DNA of 64,000 nt, from the NCBI GenBank assembly GCA_019918135.1, contig WBZZ01003563.1:38501-102500 (forward strand), written 5' to 3'. Each line of letters opens with the position of its first letter. The stretch's first letter is position 1. The notes under the pieces were generated by a model. It did no database searches and was not told where the DNA came from. It saw nothing but the letters and a program-made list of their open reading frames with translations. Of the stretch, positions 22,701 to 31,964 are shown piece after piece. This DNA is from Paulinella micropora (lineage: Eukaryota; Cercozoa; Imbricatea; Euglyphida; Paulinellidae). The position numbers and the translations under genes were made by a program.

Positions 22701-24345
22701 TCGCTGAAGTCGTCGTCGGGGCCAACGGGGTAAAGCACTCGGTCTGCAGGTTCGGTGGGATAGGTACCGTGAAACTTGAAATGGGCGATTCCTCATTGTA
22801 TGCCATTGACGGGGTAGGCGGTGTTTCGCTCATCGAGGTGTCCTCTGCGCTGGTTGAACTCAACTGTCGCTGTCGATGTTCTCCGATGGGCGTTGAGGTA
22901 GGTTGCTCTTCTTGACGGTCTTGCTCTGATGTCGTCCTGTCTTCCGGTGCAGGTGAGCTCATAAAGCTCTGTGTTGGCACGCGCGGGGATTGTGTAGTTG
23001 TTTCCGGCGGTTGTTGCGGTGAACTACCTGGTTCACGTCGTGCTCGTCTCGGGCATCTTGTCCGCAGTACGATGTGCTCAATACCTGTTGAGCCGGGCGC
23101 GTCTTGAACTAGCAGCGATGGTAACATCCACGGATCCGTTCTTGGAAGGAAATAGTTGAGGGGTGTTCCAAGGGGGCACCAAGGTCGCGGCCAATGGGCA
23201 GGTGGGACAGGGAATCCTTGTGGGATCGCTCGAAATGCGTCCCGCATGCGCGTCCATTGAACGTAGGCACATCTGTAGTCGTTCTCGTCCATGCGTTGTG
23301 TGATTGTCAGCGAGCTCCATGGGATGTCTGGGCGTCTCGTCGGGTCTTCCACGTAATCAGGGTGCGGTACGGGCGATGCTTCAGTGGGGGTGGGAGGGTT
23401 ATAGGTATCAGAAGTGGGTGTTAGAGGAGACAGTTGGATAGGTCCTGCTCTATTTCTGTACCTACTTCCCCTTTGTACGTAGGCTACTTCTTCTTGCGAT
23501 GGTTCGTCCTCCTCTGGTCCGGGTCGTTCGTCGTCGGAGTCGGCGGAATGCATCAGCCATGTCTCGGGTGGGTCGCCTGTTGGATCATCGACGTCGTCCG
23601 TGGCTTCCACTTCGGTTGTCGCGTTGGCTTGTCCCCTCGATCGTTGAATCCGTCTTGTGTTGGTCTGTCTAGGTTGGCCTCCACGTCCTCGTTGATTCGG
23701 TCCTCCCCCTCGACCACCGCGACGTGTGTTCGAGTTTGGCTGCGTGGGTCGTCTGCGGACTGGGCATTCAGCCCCAGAGTGTTTCGGTCGGCCCTCGCAG
23801 ACTCGTTTCATGCAGGTGGATCGACACTGGGCCGGAATGTGTCCTCGTCGGTTGCAGTTGAGACATTCTTTGTTGATAGCAACGGGTGTGGCCGAAGTGA
23901 ACAGGGCTGTCGAGGACCTAGATGAGGCAGCAGAGAGTTGGTTAGCATGGTATGCTTGTAAGATGAGTGAACATATCTCATTATAACGTGGTTTGTCAGC
24001 ATCAGCACGAGACCAATACATAGTTCCCCCTACATCCCCCATAGATAGAGAGGCGCACTCCTTGAGTTTAAAGAGCAAAAATACGACTCTGAATTCATCA
24101 GGTAGAGGCACTCCTCTTGACTGTAGGCTCCTCTTGACTGTAGGCGCTCGAAGCGTTGGGTCAAGAGCTCCATCCATGTTGGTAGGCCATTGCTTGACTT
24201 CAGCTTTGTCTCGAACAGCTGCATTAGTAGGCGAGCGATGGAAACCGATCCTTTGCTGCCGAATCGCTCGCAGATCGCTGTCCAGATCACCGCTGGGTTG
24301 GTTCCTGCTCGTTGGACGGTCAGTAGAGCTGTCGACTCTTGGCAT
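19759..24345 (-). CDS. Copia D long polyprotein: knuckle, MYND, protease, integrase (1,528 codons)
   Basis: The longest open frame in the window. Order: CCHC-like knuckle (CLNCNRRGHIPAQC, then CMKRVC and HSGAEC); disordered Pro-rich region; the block HCFRHPTTDELAYWSILKDF; a MYND finger with CTYC, CSGC, YYC, His replacing the third-pair Cys (NTDHQRTDW) and HKEFC; the conserved GDLAFQHLLRYREG tail; an acidic stretch; the protease (DVVDSACNRWLFHE, D-S-A rather than D-S-G); an HHCC zinc domain ending CHGCNRGKPNK; and the integrase core with Asp in NIDFSGPF, Asp in IRADGEF and Glu in NPFAERMNR. It stops 50 codons before the RT frame. Gag proper is in other frames upstream. Confidence 0.85.
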   Translation of the reverse strand: MPRVDSSTDRPTSRNQPSGDLDSDLRAIRQQRIGFHRSPTNAAVRDKAEVKQWPTNMDGALDPTLRAPTVKRSLQSRGVPLPDEFRVVFLLFKLKECASLSMGDVGGTMYWSRADADKPRYNEICSLILQAYHANQLSAASSRSSTALFTSATPVAINKECLNCNRRGHIPAQCRSTCMKRVCEGRPKHSGAECPVRRRPTQPNSNTRRGGRGGGPNQRGRGGQPRQTNTRRIQRSRGQANATTEVEATDDVDDPTGDPPETWLMHSADSDDERPGPEEDEPSQEEVAYVQRGSRYRNRAGPIQLSPLTPTSDTYNPPTPTEASPVPHPDYVEDPTRRPDIPWSSLTITQRMDENDYRCAYVQWTRMRDAFRAIPQGFPVPPAHWPRPWCPLGTPLNYFLPRTDPWMLPSLLVQDAPGSTGIEHIVLRTRCPRRARREPGSSPQQPPETTTQSPRVPTQSFMSSPAPEDRTTSEQDRQEEQPTSTPIGEHRQRQLSSTSAEDTSMSETPPTPSMAYNEESPISSFTVPIPPNLQTECFTPLAPTTTSANASTDNKDAIRCIQAIEALPYGQPVQYRRVPGVSQPTERRYSFAWTDAHHCFRHPTTDELAYWSILKDFRLLPENWALTKPDCVDCKTIRETRRGSIRWDCTYCGNQEGKLKRCSGCQLVYYCNTDHQRTDWPAHKEFCNMAKRHPLINRLRERGTRYDLLGIPTDQPELGDLAFQHLLRYREGGPHAPLFIDSPTMVDMAMSLNEFTTRGRRVDPRTATMAQSHAHLNFTENEEHYEVTSSTPNANLAALAATTPDIPNFDEAYTINETDPPWTMLPPPPSGTDETGQEQHEPYGVGAAGERWREQLEKQLKRILNIPDAPSDVKRSPPPAPYTPEIEPLFNDNVRPPLNYYPPAGRVEAEELRERLRRHDYSHTFEFVLMADVFDELEAIRDPKEDTTDVATIPDEDATDDIDDPELDDPEHENYLYPPALDFANVREWQYYVNRHPELEYLEFKNMDEYNRWMQETMDLERAELKRPMVNYVLMADGNPPDVVDSACNRWLFHEKAPIDPKSTREEKPAFLHNIFGKPLPVGTRATATPTWLNGYGQSVKQSFPNSLISPSLPFNLVPTPRLDHDMHKTIIHQNGQVFIYDKPITLDKKNILARGRFNSHLLYELDKPGMTPLDPHQRYIPYRHKQREQMSLAATIDNLPDLALWSVNPLPSHAPYDPMILYRALMHANPLIMNEFAKSVCRRIAGTDWMRLVRACHGCNRGKPNKPPMYRGKYLDLEYKQGEALNIDFSGPFPVMSRYGNYYRGGVTCSRSKFACDLYTPTREAKLYMPHLTRIFAFFERQSGNKLKQIRADGEFVSKVLKDYTDKHGIILKTTTRNEPNMNPFAERMNRTDDTRALAAQLDAGLPNTFWEDTHKATLAIRMVTPLCRGKDKGKSPWELLMGRKPVQSFVQPFGCIAWVKMETTKAQPVAVPGTLIGYNIFRRVYKILIHDTKQTATVEKRNVRFDTMTRGYIPARPWQPLLVSHN

Positions 24346-24874
24346 GCTTCCACAAGGAAGCAGCGGACATGGATCTGTGCTTTGATGTAGTCTGCTTGGC
24401 TGAAAAGTGTATCCAGGTCAGTTGGTACGTTGATAGTAGGGCGGATGCTTGGCTACCTGAGGACGGGTTGGTCGAGGATGGGCTGCTTGAGGACGAGCTG
24501 GTCAGTGATGACGAGCTTCTCGATGATGAGTCGCCACGTCTCGATCCGTATGCTTCATCGTCTTCGTCGTCATCGCTCCTCCTTCTCGACTGTCTTGCTG
24601 TCGAGGTGGTCGTAGACCCAGGTGCTGACAGTCCAGATCCAGTAGTGTTGTTAGGGGCGGGGTGGGTGGGTCTTAGTCCAGTAGTTCTGGTACTTGCGTA
24701 GATTGTAGCAATCTCTTGTACCGAGTAGGGCGATTCTTGGTCTTCCAGAAGTAGTATGTAGCGTGCGTCCACGCCTAATAAAAAAGCGAAAAGTTGGAAT
24801 TTCCAAAGGTCAAATTCATCGATGGGTCTTTTCGGGAATTTCGGTAGCTTGAGTTGGTAACGGGGCGCATCCAA
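24030..24874 (-). pseudogene. Copia D gag
   Basis: Two frames. The first (24,874-24,320) has the gag N-terminus (YQLKLPKFPKRPIDEFDLWK), then Ser-rich low complexity. A frameshift near 24,415 leads to 24,353-24,030 with the gag helices (GTNPAVIWTAICERFGSKG, SIARLLMQLFETKLKSSNG). No in-frame ATG was found before the first conserved residues, since the ATG in GGTTATGGAGCC is in another frame. It overlaps the long polyprotein frame at its 3' end. Confidence 0.7.
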
Positions 24875-24884
24875 GGCTCCATAA

Positions 24885-25278
24885 CCAGTAAGTACACTAG
24901 TAGAGATTAGTCTCCGGATACTTAAATAATCGTTTGCGCTGAGGCACTTTGATCAAAGCTTGAAGGAACAATAATGAATTTAATCAATGGTTAGAAACCA
25001 ATGACTGAAACTCAATCTAATTTACCATAAATTTATAGTGAAATAAATATCACAAATTGATATACTGATCTTGTGGTCAGAAATTCAAGTGATGATTCAG
25101 TATGGGCCAATCTATACTAACTGGCAACTAATTGTGAATAACGGTAATATCAACGTAACGAATAATAATTATGATAAGAAATATGAAAATGGTAATGAAT
25201 ATGATCCGGTCAAATATAGTATGTCGTGAAATTGACCATAAAAGGTAATAATATATTTAGTAAATATTATTGCTTACT
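24885..25278 (-). repeat. Element D 5' LTR (inner edge inferred)
   Basis: The outer 175 bp (25,104-25,278) match the left LTR. The inner edge is placed where the minus strand changes from ...GTGTACTTA to CTGGTTATGGAGCC, a Met-tRNA type primer site next to gag. The inner 220 bp have no partner because the left LTR is truncated. Confidence 0.6.
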
Positions 25279-25339
25279 GCGCGAGTTTGGGCACTTTGAA
25301 ACTGGTTCATTTTGGGTTTGGTTGCAAACCCACTAGATA

Positions 25340-25380
25340 CAGACCTTGGTTCCAGGAATTCGTAGAACCAAAGTTGTGTT
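25340..25380. repeat. Palindrome, copy 6
   Basis: ACAGACCTTGGTTCCAGG, a short spacer, then GTAGAACCAAAGTTGTGTT; a shorter member of the intronic palindrome family of 13.8-16.5 kb, in the flank of another host ORF. Confidence 0.65.
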
Positions 25381-25419
25381 TGATATTTCCGCCGAGAACT
25401 CCACCTCGGTAGTCTTTTC

Positions 25420-25930
25420 ATGGGTATGCAGAACACAACCATCGCTCAACCTCTACCGCTGGGTCTATCGCCTAGTTCCACCACTGCTGTTGTCAACTCC
25501 TTGCACGACAGGAAGTCGCAGACACATGTTTCTAGCTCTAGACGACATCATCGAAGTTATCGAGATCGAGGTCAAGATGCAGAAGTCAAGAGGACCACTG
25601 CTTCAGCTGCTCGTCGAAAACATCAACATGAAAAACTCGGTGTGAACGACATCGGGAAACACACATTCATGCAGTCACGTGGACGACGTCAACATTGACA
25701 GCCTTGAAGATTATCAGCACATGTTGCAAGCTTTGTACGGTGAAGAACTTGCGCAGCAGGACCAAGGCAACGTTTCTGGAAGTGACTCTGGTGCTGAGCA
25801 AAGCGACCTGGAGTCCAGTCGACGACGTCACAAGAGGTCACACATGACATTTGCACTGGAAAGAGAGAGAAACATAAGAAATGAACAAAGGACGGGAAAG
25901 GGGAAATGTTATCATCATATATTCATATAA
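25420..25930 (+). pseudogene. Host gene fragment interrupted by element C
   Basis: Two coding-looking frames: 25,420-25,698 (Ser/Arg-rich, RKHQHEKLGVNDIGKH) and 25,679-25,930 (VNIDSLEDYQHMLQALYGEE, then an acidic and basic tail). The second runs straight into the TGTTATC start of the element C LTR at 25,907, and its last codons are LTR-derived, so the gene was cut by that insertion. An intron or frameshift near 25,680 would join the two. No known domain is recognised. Confidence 0.4.
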
Positions 25931-26463
25931 TAATAGTTCTTCGGATATCCTTCAAAATTGTAGTTTACACATCAGTAAAAGATAAAATAATTTCTACTTC
26001 AAGTCCGAAGTTAAATCATTTTATTTAAGTTGAACTATATTCATTTGTATTATCTATATTTACCGTTAATTACAGCAACGACCGGCAATAATGTTTTCCA
26101 TATCACTTCCAATATATTACCACCTTTCACTGTCAACTGCAATTCTGTAACAAATTATTATTTAACGAATCCAACGGTCTGATTACTCGGTAATATCTTC
26201 CCTTTACCAACCTATTTCATGGGACGATTTACCTTACCATATGATTGTACGACAGTGCGATACATGTTATATAAAGGTTATACACTACGTATCTAAGCGC
26301 GCGATAGGCACGCGTTTGTCGCACAGCAATCACATGAAAGTCAGATCCGTTCTGTACCTTGTTGAGATCACTTATTAAACTGCTGTAGGTATCTGAAGTA
26401 CCACTGAAGCCGGGATGAGGGATTATTAAGTTTCCGTACCTTATCTTTATTAAGTGAATACAT
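25907..26463 (+). repeat. Element C 5' LTR
   Basis: Begins TGTTATCATC and is about 557 bp; matches 28,021-28,578 with scattered substitutions and a 4-bp indel (TCTG) near its end. Confidence 0.8.
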
Positions 26464-26467
26464 AGTT

Positions 26468-27190
26468 ATGGCAGGTTACGAGCCTACCGCTACTAAGTTG
26501 ACACTTAAGGTCCCTCACCTTCCTCCCCACGTCACTAAGTCAATAGAGCATGCCTAAGACTTTGACAATTTCCGTTGGTCCGCGCTCCAGTTCTGCGAAG
26601 GAGTCGACCCGCGCCTGTTGATTTTCCTGCGCGATCCTGCTTCGCCGCTGACGACTGCGGAACTAAAACTGTTAGTTATCCCAGGTCCCCCACTTGCTCT
26701 GCCTGCTGTCGACCCTGATGCTGATCTGAGACTTGCTTTGCTTGGCATACCTGCTAACCCAACCTTCGCACAATTGGAAAACTGTTTTCCTCCTGTTCTG
26801 TCGTTGAAACTAAAAGTTAAAGCCAGATCAATAATTTCCGACTCTGTTTCTAACCACCCCGCCTTAGTTGCAATCCGATCCGCTGGTAGGGAGCCACATC
26901 AAATGTAGCATGCCCTTATCAACGAATTCGGTCAATTAGGAACTATTAACACTGCCCAACTCCAAGCTCAGCATGTTGCAGATCAACTGCGACCTGCTGA
27001 AGACGTTGAGGCGTGGATGAATAAGTTCAAAATGGCGGCTTGCGAAAATTTCGGAAACGCAAAACTTTGATGAGGGCTACAAGTGCAATGAGCTCCTCAT
27101 CAAATTAAACAAAGCAATTCATACCAAATTAGGCGAGAAAGCAAATGTCCGGTACTATACCCCGCTGAATGATGTAGACCCCACTACAAC
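26468..27190 (+). pseudogene. Element C gag remnant
   Basis: ATG 26,468 gives MAGYEPTATKLTLKVPHLPP, closed by a stop after HVTKSIEHA. The frame from 26,574 continues the gag core (DNFRWSALQFCEGVDPRLL, then RLALLGIPANPTFAQLENCF and IISDSVSNHPALVAI) with further stops at 26,906 and near 27,067. The layout matches gag of element A (FGNFRWSLLNFLTGKDARLL). Confidence 0.7.
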
Positions 27191-27195
27191 ACCTG

Positions 27196-27600
27196 TTGAT
27201 TTCCGAGCTCCGGGCACCGATCCATCTACCAACTCCCTTGCTTGCTGACAACCGTGGATCAATCATATCGTCATCCAATGGATTGGGAAGCCCTCGCGCA
27301 CGTCACCTGGACCTGCGACACCATTACATCGTCGAAGTAGTTCGAGAAGGCCGGCTGACGCCCCGATACGTTAACACTACACAGAACAGGGCGGATATCT
27401 TTACCAAAGCCAAAGCCCTCCCCGCGCCAGCCCATCGCACGTTCAACGACCAGATCACAGTGCCCCTCGCTTCCTGCATGGCCGACGATGAAGACGCGCC
27501 AGCTCGACTTTTTCGCTCCGACTCGTTGCACCCAACGCTCAGCCCGTACGTAGTCCGCGCACGAAAGCGCAAAGGCAAAAAGCCAAAGCAAGTTGCGTAA
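27196..27600 (+). pseudogene. Element C RNase H C-terminal remnant
   Basis: The blocks LLADNRGSIISSSNGLGS, RARHLDLRHHYIVEVV and RYVNTTQNRADIFTKA are the last copia RNase H motifs. The catalytic N-terminal half is gone: the deletion junction with gag lies just before, near 27,200. The tail is basic and ends at 27,600. Confidence 0.8.
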
Positions 27601-28020
27601 TTTGCACCACGTAATGATTTACCAAGCGTTCAAAAACGACAATTACTAATTTTTTTGTACAGCGCTCTTCGCCGTTCAATTTTCACTGATGACTGTAGCG
27701 ACTAAGTCGCAAGTTTATACAATTGACATTTTGTATGTCCATAATCTACTATCCTCAGTAGAGTAAAGCTAATAGGGACAATCAATCCGATATCGCGCTA
27801 ATGCGCTTCGTACATCCTAACGAGTCAAAAATTTTTGAGTCATGAATGTCATGCTCATATTTATTCTTGCACACTAATGATAATTTTTTCTTATATGATA
27901 ATTTCTACTTTCCCCACACGAACATATTTACACATAACTATGTCTAAATCATACTGGCCTCTCCGCCACCGCAAATGTTCATGATTGTATTTCCATAGCG
28001 GATATATTGTCCGGGGGGAG
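27601..28020. other. Element C 3' untranslated region
   Basis: AT-rich, no ORF or structure recognised, ending in the polypurine tract next to the LTR. Confidence 0.6.
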
Positions 28021-28578
28021 TGTTATCATTATATATTCATATAATAATAGTTCTTCGGATATCCTTCAAAATTGTAGTTTACACATCAGTAAAAGATAAA
28101 ATAATTTCTACTTCAAGTCCGAAGTTAAATCATTTTATTTAAGTTGAACTATATTCATTTGTATTATCCATATTTACCGTTAATTACAGTAACGACCGGC
28201 AATAATGCTTTCCATATCACTTCCAATATATTACCACTTTTCACTGTCAACTGCAATTCTGTAACAAATTATTATTTAACGAATCCAACGGTCTGATTAC
28301 TCGGTAATATCTTCCCTTCATCAACCTATTTCATGGGACGATTTACCTTACCATATGATTGTACGACAGTGCGATCCGTGTTATATAAAGGTTATACACT
28401 ACGTATCTAAGCGCGCGATAGGCACGCGTTTGTCGCACAGCAATCACATGAAAGTCAGATCCGTTCTGTACCTTGTCGAGATTACTTGTTAAACTGCTGT
28501 AGGTATCTGAAGTACCACTGAAGCAGGGATGAGGGATTATTAAGTCTGTTTCCGTACCTTATCTTTATTAAGTGAATA
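28021..28578 (+). repeat. Element C 3' LTR, also 5' LTR of the next gag
   Basis: Starts TGTTATCATT directly after the polypurine tract. A second primer-site-like GTTATGGCA and a different gag ORF follow it, so it is shared by two internal regions in tandem. Confidence 0.8.
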
Positions 28579-28581
28579 GTT

Positions 28582-28848
28582 ATGGCAAAAAAGGGCGAAG
28601 GTAATGGGAATAGTGATAGTTCAGAGCAGGAATGGTGGCTCACGGCAATATGCTACAACTGCTACCAAATTGGACACACTAAGCGTTTTTGCCCCAAACT
28701 CAAGTCAAACCCCAAACGAACCAGTTCAAAATTCCTTCACTCTAACTCCTCAAAAGAAAAGCAAAGAGACAATAATGGCAAGTTTCGAAAGAAAGGAGCC
28801 AAAGGAGTTAAAATCTACTTTAATCCTTGGTTACTTTTCCCTTACTGA
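28582..28848 (+). pseudogene. Second copia gag remnant with CCHC knuckle
   Basis: Starts at the ATG in GTTATGGCA after the LTR. Its zinc knuckle is canonical (C-Y-N-C-x4-G-H-x4-C: CYNCYQIGHTKRFCPK) in a Lys-rich context. Only 88 codons remain, and the usual gag core that should precede the knuckle is missing, so this is another deletion derivative. It is the last recognisable retroelement sequence before the GC-rich island. Confidence 0.65.
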
Positions 28849-28936
28849 GAAACACAGAACAAAGAACAGAGCTTTAGTGAAGCCTAGACGATCCTATCTC
28901 GTCGGAATCAAATGGGGAAAAAGAATAGAGGTCTAG

Positions 28937-29190
28937 GCTCAAGCGCTCTTTCAAGCTCGCTCAACATACGACAAGGCAAGTGAAACACTGCGGCCGGATC
29001 CGTCCAAGACTAGACGGTCCGGTCACACTGACAAAGAGCGAGCGTGAAACTAACTCAGACTAACCACCCCCACCCGAGCCTGAGCCTAGAGCTTCTCTGA
29101 CCTCCCCATCGCTTTCTGTTCCATAACTAGTCTGTCATGTTGGCGCCCACGTAGAGCCTGAAACAGTGGGATGACCACCTGCCCGCTCGC
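28937..29190. other. Left edge of the GC-rich island
   Basis: Transition stretch without an ORF. Ordinary composition up to about 29,050, then GC-rich from about 29,100 to the first island gene at 29,191. No inverted repeat, LTR end or target duplication seen that matches the right edge at about 52,760. Confidence 0.5.
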
Positions 29191-31964
29191 ATGATTGCAG
29201 TGTCGGAGGCACCGCAGGCGAAGGACCCCGCCCACGGCTTTCCTGCCCACCCCTGGGCCCAAGAGGCGCTGCCGCTGCTGCGGCGCGTGCTCGCCCAGCC
29301 AGACTTCCTGGCGCACTGTGCCGAGCTGGACCGGCAGGAGGAGCAGGCCGCGGGCTACAGCGAGGGCCAGCTCCGGGAGCTGGCCCGGCGGGCCCCGGAG
29401 GTGCGCCTGCCGCTCCTGGACGGACCCTGGCGGAAGGGCGGCTGGGCTAGCCTCCGCGAGGTTGTAGCCGCGCTCAGCGCCGCGACTGACCCTTACCAGC
29501 ACTTGCAGGCGCAGCAGGACGCCGCACTGCTGCACGGGCACGACCTGGGGAGTTCGGGGGGCGGCGGCGACGAGACCTCGAGCCGCCGGTGGCTGCGCCT
29601 CCACCCCTACACCCAAGTGGTGCACACGGCGCGTGCAGTGCTGGCCTCGGAGCTGCTGGGTGGTGGGCAGAGCAGGCCGCGGGCCCGGGCTCGCAAGAAG
29701 CACAAGGGCGAGGAGCGCGCGCGCGGCGTACTGGTGCCGGCGGCGCTGGCGGAGCTAGCGGCCCGGGACGAGCCCGTTGTGCTGAACGTGCTGGCCCGCC
29801 AGCTGCTGCTGCGAGAGGCAGGGGACCTGCAGGCCGTGGTAGCGGAGCTGCGAGAGTCGACGCGCTGGCAGCCCAGGACGCTGGGCTGGTCGCTGCCGGC
29901 GGCCGGACGCGGGGCGCTCGTGGCCAGCCAACGCTTCTGCCCTGCCTGTACGTCGCGGCGACGGCGACGCAGGCCGCGGCCGCGGCCGGCAGCGTGGAGA
30001 GCCTGGGCGGCCTCCAGCAGCGCCAGGTGCTGCACTCGGTGCTGGACACGCTGCGGGCCCTGCAGGACCAGCTGCTGGGCTGCGGCGCCGGCCTGGTGGC
30101 CAAGCAGCGCTGGCTGTACGTGCTGTACCAATGGGCTAGGGTGTGGGAGAAGACCGGCCAGGCGCTGAGCGCGGCCGCCCTGGAGCTGTACCGCACGGCG
30201 CTAGAGGTCCTGCCGCTGGGGCTGGCCCCGGTGCTCCGGGCCCCGCACACAGCGGACAGGGGCGCGGCGCTGCTGCAGGTGGACCCCGTCAGCCGGGACC
30301 GCCGGCTGGCGGTGCTGCCCTTGTTGGGTTCCGGGCTGGGCAGACGGGGGGGCCAGACCTTCTGCTTTGCCGCCGACGCCCGGGGCGAGCTGCAACACCG
30401 GGCCTGCCCCCTGCGCCTGCTGGCCGACAGGGCGCGGGGGCGTCTGTACCTGCCCGTGCACTGCGCGCCCGGCACGAGGGACGTGGCGACGCCGCAAGAG
30501 GCGGTGCAGGAGACCCGCCGGGCGCTGCAGGCCCTGGCCCGGTCGTGCTGCGTGGGCCCGGCGAGTTCGGACCTGTTGGCGAGCCTGCCCCCGAGCGTGG
30601 ACGGGCCCGTGGGGCCACGGGGCCCGGCCTGCCCACGGCTGGCGCTGCTGCCCGACACGTTTGCCACCGGCGCGGAGGAGGAGGATTGCTCGTTGACGGA
30701 CTACCTGGTCTACCTAGGCACGACCCTCGCCGGCGGCACGGCGCACCTCGGCGGGGCCTGGCCGGGGCGCGCGGACGAGGCCGGGGGTGCGGCCTGGTTC
30801 GTGGCGCAGCCGGCGCAGTCGGTGCGGACTTTGGCCGAGCAGCAGGCAATAGAGGAGCTGGCCCACGGCCCCGTCGTCTGCGAGTGCTGGGCCGGCCGCG
30901 GCCGCTGCACCGAGTGGCTCCGGCGTTGGTGGGGGGAGTCCTGCGGGGAGCGCCTGCAACTCGTGGTCGACGCGCGGGCCGCGTGGGACCAGCTGCGGCC
31001 CGCCGACGCCACCGACCACACGGACCAGGGCCGGGCCCAGTTGTTTGTGCTGGCCGCGTACCTGGGGCCCCGGGCGGCGGCCGCCCCGACCAGCCAGCCC
31101 TGGCGGAGCACGGGGCCCCGGCGGAAACTCCCGGGGTGGAGGATGAACCGGAGTCGAGGTCCGAGGACGAGTCGGAGTCCGAGGACGAGTCGGAGTCGGG
31201 AGAGGGCGCGCCGGAGGGGGGCGAGCCCGGCGGGGAAGCTCGGGACGAGCCAGCAGAGCCCCTGCCGGGGGAGGAAGGGGGTAGAAACGAGGCCGGGGGC
31301 CCTAGACCTGCAGGTAGGAGCGAAGCCCGGGCGAGATTGCTGGGGAGGGGGCCCGCCTCCCCTGTGCGCTCGGTACCAGGGAATTGAGGGAGGGGGGGCG
31401 CGTCGTCTTTCCTCCCCCGGCCTGTCCACCGGGAGCTGGATCCAGGTATTTCGGTCGCGTTTTTGGGTGCCAGCTAGTTTTAAAAAAAGTACGGCCAACT
31501 CTTTCCTTCCTTCTCGCTGGCGGATTTCGTGCATGGCCCACCTCCCAGGCGCCAAGCAGGGGGCGGCTCAGTACGCACAGAAGGCAGTGCGGGGCGACGC
31601 CCGGTCGCAGTGGCACCTGGGGCTCTGCTACTCGGAAGGCGTGGGCGTGGCCCCAGACTTGGCCACGGCGGTGCAGTGGTATGCTCGGGCGGCTGCGCAG
31701 GGCTACGCGCCCGCCCAGTACGCGCTCGCTGCCCGTTACCAGAGGGGCCGGGGCGTGGCGCAAGATACTGCCCAGGCCGTGGAGTGGTACGGACGAGCGG
31801 CGGCCCAGCACCACCTCGGTTCCCTGCGGATGCTGGGGCTGCTGTACTATTTTGGCTACGGGGTGGCCAAGGACCGCGCCACTGCCCAGGTGTGGTTCAC
31901 GCGAGCGGCCGCTCAGGGCGACGCCAGCGCCCTGCGGTGGCTCGCGAGGCAGGGCCTGCGCTAG
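29191..31964 (+). CDS. Island gene 1: large protein with C-terminal Sel1 repeats (frameshifted, probably spliced)
   Basis: Coding signal starts at ATG 29,191, changes from frame 1 to frame 3 near 29,940 and to frame 2 near 31,075, each consistent with a single lost base. An acidic Glu/Ser linker (EDESESEDESESGEG) follows. A candidate GT-AG intron 31,314-31,548 (GCAG/GTAGGA ... CCTCCCAG) joins this linker in frame to three Sel1 repeats (WYARAAAQGYAPAQY, VEWYGRAAAQHHLGSL and VWFTRAAAQGDASAL). Without splicing, the Sel1 part would start at its own ATG 31,533 (143 residues). Sel1 repeats are protein-interaction helices, common in eukaryotic, bacterial and giant-virus proteins. The first 600 residues are unknown to me. 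Confidence 0.6.
31314..31548 (+). other. Candidate intron in island gene 1
   Basis: Donor AG/GTAGGAGC, acceptor CACCTCCCAG/GC, pyrimidine-rich tract TCTTTCCTTCCTTCTC near 31,498-31,515, less GC-rich than its exons. Splicing leaves one exon-1 base (G) that completes a Gly codon and keeps the Sel1 frame. Confidence 0.5.

Larger units (their letters stand above)
17174..25278 (-). mobile_element. Copia element D
   Basis: Minus-strand copia element. The outer LTR piece TATGGGCCAATC...TTGCTTACT occurs at 17,174-17,357 and 25,104-25,278. The right LTR probably extends inward to about 24,885, because the minus strand there reads ACTGGTTATGGAGCC, close to a Met-tRNA primer site. The left LTR is then truncated at 17,174, which explains why no target duplication is seen. 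CTCCCCCTCGG after the left LTR is the polypurine tract on the coding strand. Coding order: gag, knuckle, MYND, protease, integrase, RT, RNase H. Confidence 0.85.
25907..28578 (+). mobile_element. Copia element C, internally deleted, with two LTRs
   Basis: Two near-identical LTRs (25,907-26,463 and 28,021-28,578) enclose only about 1.56 kb: a gag piece, then the C-terminal end of RNase H, with MYND, protease, integrase and most of pol missing. A polypurine tract (CCGGGGGGAG) precedes the right LTR. After both LTRs comes GTTATGGCA, a Met-tRNA-like primer site with the gag ATG inside it. It is a non-autonomous deletion derivative. Confidence 0.85.

Noticed and set aside
29474..30667. 397-codon minus ORF
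   Set aside because: Ser/Arg/Ala composition typical of antisense GC-rich shadow of gene 1.
30143..31387. 414-codon Gly/Arg-rich plus ORF as a separate gene
   Set aside because: Only its last 100 codons look coding (acidic linker); those are best read as the frameshifted continuation of gene 1.
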